Positions 17,209-26,597 of a stretch of 64,000 nucleotides of DNA are shown here, one piece after another. The notes beneath the pieces were generated by a model. The model ran no database searches, was not told the origin of the DNA, and saw nothing but the letters and a program-made list of their open reading frames with translations. Each line of letters opens with the position of its first letter. The stretch's first letter is position 1. The position numbers and the translations under genes are program-made. Source of the stretch: Mesorhizobium neociceri (GTDB lineage: Bacteria; Pseudomonadota; Alphaproteobacteria; Rhizobiales; Rhizobiaceae); assembly GCF_013520985.1 (NCBI RefSeq), contig NZ_JACDTY010000013.1, forward strand, positions 124,001-188,000, written 5' to 3'.

Positions 17209-18069
17209 ATGGCGGATTCGCCTGACATCATCGGCTCGCTCGCGGATTTGTCGGGAGCCTACTCGGCCATCCTGTGCGATGTCTGGGGCGTAATCCACAA
17301 TGGCGAATGGCATTTCCCGGCGGCTACCGAGGCGCTTGCCGCTGCGCGTGCTGCGAAGGTTCCGGTTGTCCTGATCACCAATTCACCGCGCCGCAATGCC
17401 GATGTGGTGGCGCAGATGAATGCGATCGGCGTTCCTACCGTTGCCTACGACCGTGTCGTCACGTCAGGCGATGTGACCCGCGACCTCATCGCCGACGGCC
17501 CGCGAAAAATCTTCCATATCGGCGCCGACCGCGACTTCACCCTCTATGACGGTCTCGACGTCGATCTTGTCGAAGAGTTCGAGGCCTCCGGCGTCGTCTG
17601 CACCGGCCTGTTCGACGACGAGGTGGAAACACCTGAGGATTACGCCGAACTGCTGCGCCGGGTACGCGCCAGGAACCTGCCTTTCATCTGCGCCAATCCC
17701 GACATCGTGGTCGAGCGCGGCGAGCGCATGATCTGGTGTGCGGGCGCATTGGCGCGCGATTATGCTCAGCTCGGTGGCCGCACGCTGATCGCCGGAAAAC
17801 CCTACGCGCCGGTCTATGACGCAGCAATGCGGGAGGTCGCCCTGCTTCTTGGCCGTAACGTCGAGCGCTCGGAGGTGCTGGCCATCGGCGATGGCATGAT
17901 GACCGACGTCAAGGGCGCCGCCGACAATGGGATAGACGTGCTTTACGTCTCTGGCGGCATTCACGCGCGCGACTATGGCGATCCCATGCAGCCGGACCCC
18001 GCCAGGCTTGCAGCCTTTCTGCAAAAGCACGGCTACCGGCCGGTCGCGGTCATTCCGAGACTGCGGTAG
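17209..18069 (+). CDS. TIGR01459-family HAD-type (class IIA) hydrolase
   Basis: The 286-residue protein is a HAD phosphatase with class IIA order: motif I DVWGVIHNG, where the usual second Asp is replaced by the G/W context typical of this subfamily, motif II VLITNSPRRN, motif III GKPYAPVYDAA and motif IV IGDGMMTDVKGAADNG. It resembles the TIGR01459 family found mainly in alphaproteobacteria, with phosphatase activity on small phosphoesters presumed. It ends 10 bp before ribF, and the pair is probably co-transcribed, which hints at a role near flavin nucleotide metabolism; this is inference from position only. Confidence 0.88.
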   Translation: MADSPDIIGSLADLSGAYSAILCDVWGVIHNGEWHFPAATEALAAARAAKVPVVLITNSPRRNADVVAQMNAIGVPTVAYDRVVTSGDVTRDLIADGPRKIFHIGADRDFTLYDGLDVDLVEEFEASGVVCTGLFDDEVETPEDYAELLRRVRARNLPFICANPDIVVERGERMIWCAGALARDYAQLGGRTLIAGKPYAPVYDAAMREVALLLGRNVERSEVLAIGDGMMTDVKGAADNGIDVLYVSGGIHARDYGDPMQPDPARLAAFLQKHGYRPVAVIPRLR

Positions 18070-18079
18070 GGTCGCTTCC

Positions 18080-19063
18080 ATGAGCGCAGCCTTCGAGCAT
18101 ATTTCCGCGACTGTGCCGCTGCCGACGCATTTGCGTGGCGGCGTGGTGGCGATAGGCAATTTCGACGGCGTTCATCGCGGCCACCAGGCCGTGCTCGAAC
18201 GCGCGCTTGGCGAAGCCATGCGGCGCGGTGTGCCGGCGCTGGTGCTGACCTTCGAGCCGCACCCGCGCAAGGTGTTCAGGCCCGATATGCCGTTGTTCGT
18301 GCTGACGCCGCCGCCGATGAAGGCGCGGCTGTTGTCGCATCTGGGCTTTGCAGCACTCGTCGAACAGCCATTCACGCGCGCCTTTGCCAGCCTGTCGGCC
18401 GAGGCATTCGTGACTGATGTGCTGGAGACGAACCTCGGCATCACCCATGCCGTCACCGGCTTCGATTTCCACTTCGGCAAGGACCGGCAAGGCGGCCCCG
18501 CCTTTCTGATGGCGGCGGGCGAGCGCCATGGTTTCGGCGTCACCCTGGTCGACGCTTTTCGCGACGAAGGCGCCGAGGTGGTGTCGTCGAGCCGCATCCG
18601 CGCATTGTTGTGTGAGGGCGAAGTCGCCGAGGCCGCCGGCCTGCTTGGCTACCGCTTCACCGTCGAGAGCGAAGTCATCGGTGGCCAGCAGCTCGGCCGC
18701 ACGCTCGGCTTCCCGACAGCCAACATGAGGCTTTCGCCCGAAGCGACCCTAAAGGAGGGGATTTATGCCGTCCGCTTCCGCCGCGCCGATGGTACGCTCC
18801 ACGACGGTGTCGCCAGCTTCGGCCGCCGCCCGACCGTCGACGACAATGGCGCGCCGCTGCTCGAAACCTTTGTCTTCGACTTCTCCGGCGATCTCTATGG
18901 CGAGATCTGCGAAGTCTCGTTCTTCGGCTTCTTGCGCCCCGAGGTGAAGTTCGACGGGCTCGACGCGCTTGTGGCGCAAATCAAGCGCGACGAGACGGAA
19001 GCGCGCGCGCTGCTTGCCGGTGTCAGGCCGCTGTCGCAGCTGGACAGCGCGATCGCTTTTTGA
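18080..19063 (+). CDS. ribF: Bifunctional riboflavin kinase / FAD synthetase
   Basis: The 327-residue protein has an N-terminal nucleotidyltransferase domain (VAIGNFDGVHRGHQ; TFEPHPRKVF; FDFHFGKDRQGG; VSSSRIR) that makes FAD from FMN and ATP, and a C-terminal flavokinase domain (GRTLGFPTANM, FDFSGDLYGE) that phosphorylates riboflavin to FMN. Length and order are as usual for RibF. The start at 18080 gives a normal N-terminus, 10 bp after the HAD gene. No FMN riboswitch is seen upstream. Confidence 0.95.
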   Translation: MSAAFEHISATVPLPTHLRGGVVAIGNFDGVHRGHQAVLERALGEAMRRGVPALVLTFEPHPRKVFRPDMPLFVLTPPPMKARLLSHLGFAALVEQPFTRAFASLSAEAFVTDVLETNLGITHAVTGFDFHFGKDRQGGPAFLMAAGERHGFGVTLVDAFRDEGAEVVSSSRIRALLCEGEVAEAAGLLGYRFTVESEVIGGQQLGRTLGFPTANMRLSPEATLKEGIYAVRFRRADGTLHDGVASFGRRPTVDDNGAPLLETFVFDFSGDLYGEICEVSFFGFLRPEVKFDGLDALVAQIKRDETEARALLAGVRPLSQLDSAIAF

Positions 19064-19091
19064 GCTTCCGGCCGCTTACCTCTTCAAGGCC

Positions 19092-19646
19092 CTACTTCTT
19101 CAACGCAAGTCCGAGGGCGATGAAGCTCCAGCCCTGGAAGATCAGGTCGATGGCCAGGAACAGGCCGAGCACCCATAGGCTGTTGACCGGCCAGCCCATG
19201 GCGATGGTCAGGCCCGCCAGCACGCTGATCAGACCGGCCGCGACGACCCAGCCCCAGCCATTCTCCGGTCGGTGGCTGTAGCCGACCCAGGCCCTGAGCG
19301 CGCCTGAAGCGACCAGCGCCACCGCCAGCAGGAGGGTCAGCACCGTCGATGCCAACAGCGGATTGTCGAAGGCAAAGAAGCCGGCAACCGCATAAAGCAG
19401 GCCGCTGAGCAGCCAATAGAAGAAGCGGCTCCAGGTCTTGACGCCGAAGGCATGCACGATCTCGATAATGCCGGCCATCAGCATCAGCCATCCCACGACA
19501 TAGACCGAGGCGACGGTGGCGATGAACAGATTGCCGAAGGCAATGCCGCCGAAGATGAGCAGCACGACGCCGAGCGCGACGAACCACCCCCATTTGTCTC
19601 GTGTCCGGCCGATCGCGTCGTTCAGGGTGTCACCGTGCAGGGTCAT
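19092..19646 (-). CDS. HdeD-family acid-resistance membrane protein (DUF308)
   Basis: The 184-residue product has six hydrophobic helices with the repeated pattern of DUF308 (GWFVALGVVLLIFGGIAFGN; LMLMAGIIEIVHAFG). HdeD in E. coli is linked to acid resistance at high cell density; other members are uncharacterised. The ATG at 19646 is preceded by GAGGAG, which favours it over an upstream in-frame start at 19679. It converges with ribF at a 28-bp distance. Confidence 0.85.
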   Translation of the reverse strand: MTLHGDTLNDAIGRTRDKWGWFVALGVVLLIFGGIAFGNLFIATVASVYVVGWLMLMAGIIEIVHAFGVKTWSRFFYWLLSGLLYAVAGFFAFDNPLLASTVLTLLLAVALVASGALRAWVGYSHRPENGWGWVVAAGLISVLAGLTIAMGWPVNSLWVLGLFLAIDLIFQGWSFIALGLALKK

Positions 19647-19924
19647 AGCCGCATCTCCTCGGGAGTCGCCGTGCATCAAGCTGCGTGGAGGTTAACGCCG
19701 ATGGCCTTGCCAGTCCAGCAAGCAGGCTGCCGGCGGCCACACCCAACCATGTTGCATAGGGCCGTTTTGTCGACGGCCGACCGCTCGCAGCTCAACCGGC
19801 GGGTTTACATCGGCAGCCAACGCCCTAGTTTTAGAGTTTCGCGCCGCGCACTTAGTGCGTGGATGATCGAGAACGGGACCATGAACTCTGGTCGGTCCCT
19901 CAAAACTCCCGAAGGATGACTGCC

Positions 19925-20359
19925 ATGACACAGGCCAAGAATGGCGACACCGTGCGCATCAATTATACTGGACGTCTGGCCGACGGCACTCAATTCGATG
20001 CTTCCGGCCGCGAACCGCTGCAATTCACGCTGGGGGAAGGGCAAGTGATCCCCGGCCTTGAAACGCATGTCGAGGGCATGGAGGTCGGCGCGAAAAGCAC
20101 CGTCACCGTACCCGCCGAAGCCGCCTATGGTCCCCACCGCCCCGAAGCGGTCATGACCATCGACCGCGCCCGCGTGCCAGATAACATCAACGTCGATGTC
20201 GGTACTCGATTGCAGGTCAGAACCCGCGATGGCAGCCCCATGCCGGTGACGGTGGTCGACGTGAACGACGCCAGCGTCAAGCTCGACGGCAATCATCCTT
20301 TGGCCGGAAAGGATCTGGTGTTCGACGTTGAATTGGTCGAGATCGTCCAGGCTGCGTAG
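19925..20359 (+). CDS. SlyD-like FKBP-type peptidyl-prolyl isomerase
   Basis: The 144-residue protein shows the FKBP core split by an insert-in-flap domain: DTVRINYTGRLADGTQFD, then GQVIPGLETHVEGM, and the return strand NHPLAGKDLVFDVELVEI. This is SlyD-like, but the His-rich metal-binding tail of E. coli SlyD is absent. It is cytoplasmic (no signal peptide) and would catalyse prolyl isomerisation and chaperone folding. The start at 19925 has GAAGG about 9 bases upstream; the ATG at 19916 is too close to it. Confidence 0.9.
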   Translation: MTQAKNGDTVRINYTGRLADGTQFDASGREPLQFTLGEGQVIPGLETHVEGMEVGAKSTVTVPAEAAYGPHRPEAVMTIDRARVPDNINVDVGTRLQVRTRDGSPMPVTVVDVNDASVKLDGNHPLAGKDLVFDVELVEIVQAA

Positions 20360-20410
20360 GCTTGCAGTGACTTCAAAAGGGACTCCCGCCATCCCTTGAC
20401 GAATAACCGA

Positions 20411-20749
20411 CTATTTGACCTTCAGCGTGTCCAACCAGCTGGTGACACGCTCGATGGTCTGGCGCTCTTGCGGCGCCTGCATCGAGAAGCCTTCCATCAG
20501 GCGCGCCCGAGGGGCGTGGCTGGCCAGAATAGTCTGGCTGTGGCCGAGCCCGAAGCCGCCATGCGTGACAAACGGAATGATGGTCCTACCCGCAAGGCCG
20601 TGGATCGCCAGGAAAGTGCGGATTACAGGCGGCGCGGTTTCACCCCAGATGAGAAAGCCCAGAAACACCCTCGCATAGGTCGCGGTGGCCGGGAGTTGGG
20701 CTTTGAGTGGCGGTAGGTCGCCAGGATCGCGCTCCAGTGCGTGCTGCGT
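20411..20749 (-). pseudogene. Flavodoxin-like protein, 5'-truncated
   Basis: The open frame matches only the C-terminal two-thirds of a short flavodoxin: VFLGFLIWGETAPPVIRTFL and the conserved TIIPFVTHGGFGLG that contacts FMN, then a helix ending at 20411. Upstream coding similarity runs to about 20750 (ALERDPGDLPPLKAQLPA), where a TGA stops the frame. The N-terminal phosphate-binding loop is missing and is not found in other frames of the upstream sequence. A GTG at 20668 could start an 85-residue product but it would lack FMN phosphate binding, so a decayed gene is the better reading. Confidence 0.6.
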
Positions 20750-20887
20750 TCATGGCGCAAAACGGTCCGGGTTAAAACAATCACCGGCGGCAATGTTACT
20801 GATTTTAAGTCAAATTTTACCGAAACGGCGCCATGGCTTGGGCACCGCCGGGTGTTCATGCCGGCGCCTTTCGCGTAAGGGGTGACG

Positions 20888-21691
20888 ATGCGTATTGTCC
20901 GGACGATTCCACTGCTTCTCGCCTCCGGGCTGCTCACGGTATCTGCCGCCGATGCGGGCGAGGGCACCTTCGGCTGGCTCTCGGGTGACTGGTATCTGAC
21001 GCTTGGCGCCAGCGGGATGGTCGCGCCGAAATTCGAGGGCTCCAACAGCCTTCTGCTCAGCGCCACGCCGATCATCTCGCTGGGCAAGGTCGGCCCCGCT
21101 GCCCGCTTCACCTCGCGCAATGACAACATTTCGCTGGCGCTGATCGATGATGGGGGCGTCCGCGCCGGCCTGACCGGAAAGTTCCTGTTTTCCCGCAGCA
21201 GCAAGGATGAGCTGAAAGGCCTCGATCCGGTGCGTTGGGGCGGTGAAGTCGGCGGTTTCTTCGAATTCTACCCGACGGACTGGCTGCGCGCCCGCGCCGA
21301 ACTGCGCCACGGCATCCGTGCCCATGACGGCTTTGTCGCCGACATCGCCGCCGATGCCTTCTACGATATCACGCCGACGGTCAGGATTTCGGGCGGCCCG
21401 CGCGTGTCCTTTGCCTCATCGGGCTATTTCGACTCTTATTACGGCGTCAACGCCAAGGAGGCTGCGGCCTCGGGCCTCAGCGAATACCATCCAGGCGGCG
21501 GCCTGAAATCGACCGGCCTCGGCGGCGCCATCACCTGGAAGGTAACCGAGCCGATGACCGCCAGCCTGTTCGGCGAATATGCGCGCCTGATGGGCCCGGC
21601 CGCCGATTCCAGCCTGGTCAAGGAGCGCGGCCAGCGCGACCAATTCACGGTCGGCGTCTCGACCACCTACCGTTTCAACTTTTCAATGTAG
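20888..21691 (+). CDS. MipA/OmpV-family outer-membrane protein
   Basis: The 267-residue protein has a signal peptide (MRIVRTIPLLLASGLLTVSAADA) and a MipA/OmpV barrel pattern: GDWYLTLGASGMVAPKFEG, RGGEVGG-like strands, and a closing strand FTVGVSTTYRFNFSM ending in an aromatic-hydrophobic residue set as in outer-membrane barrels. OmpV/MipA proteins act as porins or as scaffolds for murein hydrolases. AAGGGG precedes the ATG at 20888. Confidence 0.87.
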   Translation: MRIVRTIPLLLASGLLTVSAADAGEGTFGWLSGDWYLTLGASGMVAPKFEGSNSLLLSATPIISLGKVGPAARFTSRNDNISLALIDDGGVRAGLTGKFLFSRSSKDELKGLDPVRWGGEVGGFFEFYPTDWLRARAELRHGIRAHDGFVADIAADAFYDITPTVRISGGPRVSFASSGYFDSYYGVNAKEAAASGLSEYHPGGGLKSTGLGGAITWKVTEPMTASLFGEYARLMGPAADSSLVKERGQRDQFTVGVSTTYRFNFSM

Positions 21692-21869
21692 GCGATTTAC
21701 GCGCTTTATTCCTGCCGTGGCATCGGCTAAAAGCCCAGCCATGACCAGCTTTTCGCGCCTTTTCGCGATTGCGATACGAATTACAGGCCCGGTGTTCCGG
21801 GTGGCCTGAGCGCCGCCGGAGCCGCCGGGAGTTTCTGCGCGCCCCTCGCGCTGTTTCCAGAACATCAAA

Positions 21870-21913
21870 GCATATCGCCCAAAAGTGGGTCCGGTTTTGG
21901 GAAACTGATATGC
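21870..21913. repeat. Rhizobial palindromic repeat (44 bp)
   Basis: The ends GCATATC and GATATGC are reverse complements, and inner CCCAAAA and TTTTGGG also pair, giving a hairpin with a short loop. Its layout resembles small dispersed palindromes known in rhizobial intergenic DNA. It lies in the 276-bp gap upstream of ileS, 55 bp before the start codon. Confidence 0.65.
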
Positions 21914-21967
21914 GTCACCGAAGACTTCACGCCCGAGCTTCCGCCGGGCAATGCACATGGCAGACCA

Positions 21968-24931
21968 ATGACCGACACTGTTGAAACGATCGACTATTCC
22001 AAGACGCTTTATCTGCCGCAGACGGATTTCCCGATGCGCGCCGGCTTGCCGGAGAAGGAACCGCTGCTGGTCAAGCGCTGGCAGGACATGGACCTCTACG
22101 CCAAGCTGCGCGAAGACGCAGCCGGTCGCGAAAAATACGTCCTGCATGACGGCCCGCCCTACGCCAACGGCAACATCCATATCGGCCATGCGCTGAACAA
22201 GATCCTCAAGGACGTCATCACCCGCTCGTTCCAGATGCGCGGCTATGACTCCAACTATGTGCCGGGCTGGGATTGCCACGGCCTGCCGATCGAATGGAAG
22301 ATCGAGGAACAGTACCGCGCCAAGGGCAAGAACAAGGACGAGGTGCCGGTCAACGAATTCCGCAAGGAATGCAGGGAATTCGCCGCGCACTGGATCTCGG
22401 TGCAAGGCGGCGAGTTCCAGCGGCTCGGCGTCGTCGGCGATTTCGACAATCCCTATACGACGATGGCCTTCCATGCCGAGGCGCGCATCGCCGGCGAATT
22501 GCTGAAGTTCGCCATGTCGGGCCAGCTCTACCGCGGCTCCAAGCCGGTGATGTGGAGCGTGGTCGAGCGCACGGCGCTGGCCGAGGCCGAGGTCGAGTAC
22601 CAGGACTACGAGAGCGACATGATCTGGGTGAAGTTTCCTGTTGCCAGCCTCGAGGCTGGGCAGCCGGCACTGGATCCCAAGCTCACCGAGGCGTCGCTGG
22701 ACCTGCTGGAGGCCCATGTCGTCATCTGGACGACGACGCCCTGGACAATCCCCGGCAACCGCGCCGTCAGCTATTCGCCGCGCGTCGCCTACGGGCTCTA
22801 TGACGTCACGGCAGCGGAGAACGCGTTCGGCCCGCAACCGGGCGAGAAGCTGATCTTCGCCGACGCGCTGGCCGAAGACTCGGCGGCCAAGGCGAAAATC
22901 ACCTTGAATCGCCTTCATAGCGTTTCGGCCGAACAGCTTGGAAGCCTTACGCTTTCCCATCCGTTCCAGGGTCTTGGCGGCGGTTATGAATACCCGGTGC
23001 CGATGATCGCCGGCGAACACGTCACCGACGATGCCGGAACCGGCTTCGTGCATACCGCCCCCAGCCACGGCCGCGAGGATTTCGACGCCTGGACGGATGC
23101 GATGGCCGAGCTGCTCAAGCGCGGCATCGACACGGCGATCCCGTTCCCGGTCGACGATGCCGGCTTCTTCACCAAGGACGCGCCGGGCTTCGGTCCAGAC
23201 CGCGAAGGCGGACCTGCGCGCGTCATCGACGACAACGGCAAGAAGGGCAATGCCAACCAGGCGGTCATCGACGAACTGATCAAGCGCAACGCACTTTTTG
23301 CGCGCGGCCGGCTGAAGCACAGCTACCCGCACTCGTGGCGCTCGAAGAAGCCGATCATCTTCCGCAACACGCCGCAATGGTTCGTCTATATGGACAAGGA
23401 ACTCGGCGACGGCACCACGCTGCGCAGCCGCGCGCTGAAGGCGATCGACGACACCCGTTTCGTGCCGGCGGCCGGCCAGAACCGCATCCGCGCCATGATC
23501 GAGGAGCGTCCTGACTGGGTGCTGTCGCGCCAGCGCGCCTGGGGCGTGCCGATCGCCGTCTTTGCCGACGAGGACGGCAATGTGCTGAAGGACGAAGCCG
23601 TCAACCAGCGCATCATGGACGCTTTCGAACGGGAAGGCGCCGACGCCTGGTTCGCTGCCGGCGCCAAGGAGCGTTTCCTCGGCAATCACGATGCCTCCAA
23701 ATGGAAGCAGGTGATGGACATTCTCGACGTCTGGTTCGATTCGGGCTCGACGCATGTCTTCACGCTGGAAGATCGTCCGGACCTGAAATGGCCGGCCGAC
23801 GTTTATCTCGAAGGCTCCGACCAGCATCGCGGCTGGTTTCACTCCTCGCTGCTCGAAAGCTGCGGCACCAGGGGCAGGGCGCCCTACGACACCGTCGTCA
23901 CCCATGGCTTCACCATGGACGAGGAGGGGCGCAAGATGTCGAAGTCGCTTGGCAACACGGTGGTGCCGCAGGACGTCATCAAACAGTCCGGCGCCGACAT
24001 CCTGCGGTTGTGGGTGGTGACGACAGACTATTGGGAAGACCAGCGGCTCGGCAAGAACGTGCTGCAGACCAACATCGACGCCTACCGCAAGCTCCGCAAC
24101 ACCATCCGCTGGATGCTGGGCACGCTCGCCCATGACGATGGCGAAGAGGTACCGCTGGAAAAGATGCCGGAGCTGGAGCGGCTGATGCTGCACCGGCTGG
24201 CCGAGCTCGATGAGGTCGTGCGCTCGGGTTACGACGCGTTCGAGTTCAAGCGCATCACCCGCACTTTGCTCGACTTCATGGTGGTCGAGCTGTCGGCCTT
24301 CTATTTCGACATCAGGAAGGACGCGCTTTATTGCGACGGGCCCTCCAGCGTGAAGCGCAAGGCCTCTGTGCAAGTGGTGCGACACCTCTTCGACTGCCTG
24401 GTGAAATGGCTGGCGCCGATGCTGCCTTTCACCATGGAAGAAGCCTGGCTCGACCGTCATCCCGATGCGGTCTCGCTGCATCTCGACCAGTTCCCTGAGA
24501 TTCCGGCCAACTGGAAGAACGAGGCGCTGGCGGAGAAATGGCGCAAGGTGCGGCAGGTCCGCCGTGTCGTCACCGGTGCGCTCGAGATCGCCCGGGCCCA
24601 GAAGGTCATCGGCTCATCGCTGGAAGCGGTACCGGTCGTGACCCTCGACGATGCCGCACTTGAAGCCGCAATCGCCGATGTCGACATGGCCGAGATGGCG
24701 ATCACCAGCGATCTCGTCATCGCCCATGGCAAGGCGCCGGAAGGCGCCTTTGCGCTCGACGATGTCAAAGGTGTCGCCGTGGTGGTCGAAAAAGCCGAGG
24801 ACCGCGGCCTGGTCAAATGCGCGCGCTCGTGGCGCTATACGGCCGATGTCGGGCAGGACGCCGAATTCCCCGATGTTTCGGCCCGCGATGCCGCCGTGCT
24901 GCATGAACTGCAGGCTCTGGGACGTTTGTGA
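21968..24931 (+). CDS. ileS: Isoleucyl-tRNA synthetase
   Basis: The 987-residue class I synthetase has HIGH at residues 71-74 within PPYANGNIHIGHALNK, a CP1 editing domain with the WTTTPWTIPGN motif and the DAGTGFVHTAPSHG segment, DWVLSRQRAWGVPI, and KMSKSLGN near residue 657. The C-terminal anticodon-binding domain follows. It lacks the C-terminal zinc-ribbon Cys cluster seen in many longer IleRS, as usual for the alphaproteobacterial type. It charges tRNA-Ile and edits valine. It follows the 44-bp palindrome and ends in a hairpin at 24961. Confidence 0.97.
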   Translation: MTDTVETIDYSKTLYLPQTDFPMRAGLPEKEPLLVKRWQDMDLYAKLREDAAGREKYVLHDGPPYANGNIHIGHALNKILKDVITRSFQMRGYDSNYVPGWDCHGLPIEWKIEEQYRAKGKNKDEVPVNEFRKECREFAAHWISVQGGEFQRLGVVGDFDNPYTTMAFHAEARIAGELLKFAMSGQLYRGSKPVMWSVVERTALAEAEVEYQDYESDMIWVKFPVASLEAGQPALDPKLTEASLDLLEAHVVIWTTTPWTIPGNRAVSYSPRVAYGLYDVTAAENAFGPQPGEKLIFADALAEDSAAKAKITLNRLHSVSAEQLGSLTLSHPFQGLGGGYEYPVPMIAGEHVTDDAGTGFVHTAPSHGREDFDAWTDAMAELLKRGIDTAIPFPVDDAGFFTKDAPGFGPDREGGPARVIDDNGKKGNANQAVIDELIKRNALFARGRLKHSYPHSWRSKKPIIFRNTPQWFVYMDKELGDGTTLRSRALKAIDDTRFVPAAGQNRIRAMIEERPDWVLSRQRAWGVPIAVFADEDGNVLKDEAVNQRIMDAFEREGADAWFAAGAKERFLGNHDASKWKQVMDILDVWFDSGSTHVFTLEDRPDLKWPADVYLEGSDQHRGWFHSSLLESCGTRGRAPYDTVVTHGFTMDEEGRKMSKSLGNTVVPQDVIKQSGADILRLWVVTTDYWEDQRLGKNVLQTNIDAYRKLRNTIRWMLGTLAHDDGEEVPLEKMPELERLMLHRLAELDEVVRSGYDAFEFKRITRTLLDFMVVELSAFYFDIRKDALYCDGPSSVKRKASVQVVRHLFDCLVKWLAPMLPFTMEEAWLDRHPDAVSLHLDQFPEIPANWKNEALAEKWRKVRQVRRVVTGALEIARAQKVIGSSLEAVPVVTLDDAALEAAIADVDMAEMAITSDLVIAHGKAPEGAFALDDVKGVAVVVEKAEDRGLVKCARSWRYTADVGQDAEFPDVSARDAAVLHELQALGRL

Positions 24932-24960
24932 GTGCATAAGCCGGTGCACAAAAGCCACGC

Positions 24961-24985
24961 CGCGTGGGCGGAAACCGCCCGCGCG
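24961..24985 (+). terminator. Hairpin downstream of ileS
   Basis: Arms of 11 bp (24961-24971 and 24975-24985) pair with one G-T wobble around a three-base loop; the stem is GC-rich, with TTG immediately after. It starts 30 bp past the ileS stop and is a likely terminator, though the T-run is very short. Confidence 0.55.
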
Positions 24986-25130
24986 TTGCCCTTAACGGGT
25001 GGTTGAGGTAAACACGCGAAACTCCGGAAGACAAATTGTCGCCGGATTTCCGTCGCAAGAGCGTGGACGATGGGGACCGGACCTTTGGCCGGTGACGATC
25101 AAGAGGCTGTCTAGAGTGGGACTTTTTGGC

Positions 25131-25814
25131 ATGACCGACAGAACTTCCGTGCGCGTTGCGCTGCTGGCGCCGCTTGTCGCGTCCGGCCTCGCTCTGTCCG
25201 GCTGCATGAGTTCGCCCACCTACGGCACCGACAAGACCGCTGGCGAGCAGCTTGTCGGCGACCTGTCCGGCGCCTTCGCGGTCTCGCCAAAGCGCAAGCA
25301 ACAGATTGACTACAAGCCGCGTCCGGAGCTGGTGAAGCCCGCACCGGGGCAGAAGGAAGTGCTGCCGGCACCGCAGGAAAGCATCGAGACGGCGAGCACC
25401 GATTGGCCCGAATCGCCCGAGCAGCGCCGCGCCCGCCTGCGTGCAGACGCCACCGCCCACCAGGATGATCCGTCCTATCAGTCACAGATCGTCGACGATG
25501 TGCAGACCGATCCGGCCGCGGTGAAGAAGGCGATGGCGGATTCAGCTTCGAGCCACCCGCCGCGCTGGTCGCCGGCGGATTCGGACAAGGGCCGCGCCGC
25601 CGAGATCCAGCGCCGCACGGCAGAGGGCAAGCAGGGCGATCCCAACAGCCGCAAATATCTGAGCGAGCCGCCTCTGGCCTATCGCGCCGCCGCCGACACC
25701 GCGCCTCAGGGCGAGCTCGGCGAGGATGAATACAAGAAGGAACGCCGCCTCAAGAAGGAGGCTGCCGCCAAGAGCAAGAGCGGCGGGCTGTTCGACTGGC
25801 TGCCCTCCTGGTAG
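25131..25814 (+). CDS. Putative lipoprotein of unknown function
   Basis: The 227-residue protein starts with a lipoprotein signal (VALLAPLVASGLALSGC, lipobox LSGC). The mature part is hydrophilic, rich in Pro, Ala, Lys and Asp, and probably disordered, ending with a hydrophobic SGGLFDWLPSW. No known domain was recognised. A start at 24999 is possible in frame but would put 44 residues before the signal peptide. It lies alone between ileS and the convergent tadA. Confidence 0.7.
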   Translation: MTDRTSVRVALLAPLVASGLALSGCMSSPTYGTDKTAGEQLVGDLSGAFAVSPKRKQQIDYKPRPELVKPAPGQKEVLPAPQESIETASTDWPESPEQRRARLRADATAHQDDPSYQSQIVDDVQTDPAAVKKAMADSASSHPPRWSPADSDKGRAAEIQRRTAEGKQGDPNSRKYLSEPPLAYRAAADTAPQGELGEDEYKKERRLKKEAAAKSKSGGLFDWLPSW

Positions 25815-25964
25815 GAGACCGCTTGGAAATTCTACTCCGGCGGCCATCTGATGGCGTTTTCTGCGCTTCCGGTGCTCACGGACCACAATGTCCGCTGCGC
25901 TCCGGTTCTTGAAACCACCACCATATGACTCATCCGAGCGAATTTCGAAGCAGTCTCTGGCGTT

Positions 25965-26417
25965 CTACGGTTCCCGCCTTTCCCTGAAGAATTCCTTGAG
26001 CAGCGAGGCTGCATCGGCCTCGGCGATGCCCGGATAGATATCGGGCGTATGGTGGCAGGTCGGGGAGGCGAAGAAGCGCACGCCGTTGACCACCGCGCCG
26101 CCCTTCTCGTCAACCGCGCCAAAATACAGCCGGCGCAGCCTGGCGAAGGAAATGGCGCCGGCGCACATGGCGCAGGGCTCCAGCGTCACATAAAGGTCGT
26201 GGCCGGTCAGCCGCTCGCTGGAGAGCTTCTGGCAGGCCGCGCGGATCGCCAGCATTTCGGCATGCGCCGTCGGATCGGCAAGTTCGCGGGTGCGGTTGCC
26301 GGCGGATGCCACCACCGTATCGCCGCTGGCGATGACAGCGCCGACGGGAACTTCGCCACGCAAGGCGGCGGCTTTCGCCTCTTTCAGCGCCAGCGCCATG
26401 AAATCCGGCCGCTTCAC
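25965..26417 (-). CDS. tadA: tRNA-specific adenosine deaminase
   Basis: The 150-residue protein shows the cytidine/deoxycytidylate deaminase zinc site: TAHAEMLAIR (His ligand and catalytic Glu) and PCAMCAGAI (two Cys ligands). Length and flanking sequence (FARLRRLYFGAVDEKGGAV) match TadA, which converts A34 to inosine in tRNA-Arg(ACG). A guanine deaminase is a less likely alternative. It converges on the lipoprotein gene and is divergent from the pseudouridine synthase gene. Confidence 0.92.
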   Translation of the reverse strand: MKRPDFMALALKEAKAAALRGEVPVGAVIASGDTVVASAGNRTRELADPTAHAEMLAIRAACQKLSSERLTGHDLYVTLEPCAMCAGAISFARLRRLYFGAVDEKGGAVVNGVRFFASPTCHHTPDIYPGIAEADAASLLKEFFRERREP

Positions 26418-26597
26418 GCGGTTTCCATCCTGATTATCTCCTCGCCACTTAGCGGTGATCCTGTTATGGAGCGCGTCAACCCGAACGTCGGACTCGATTT
26501 TCGGAAATGATCATGCGCCACATCAAAGTGCTATAGCGTTCGTTGCGCGCCCCAGAGGATGCGCCACGCTGTAGCAGCGCAAACGGACAAAGGCCAC

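Noticed and set aside
17975..18079. In-frame upstream extension of ribF
   Set aside because: It overlaps the end of the HAD gene and the extra residues do not fit RibF; the ATG at 18080 gives the expected length.
21683..24481. A 932-codon open frame on the minus strand antisense to ileS
   Set aside because: The plus strand has full-length IleRS with all motifs. The antisense frame is a composition artefact of high-GC coding DNA (His/Gln/Arg/Asp-rich, no family pattern).
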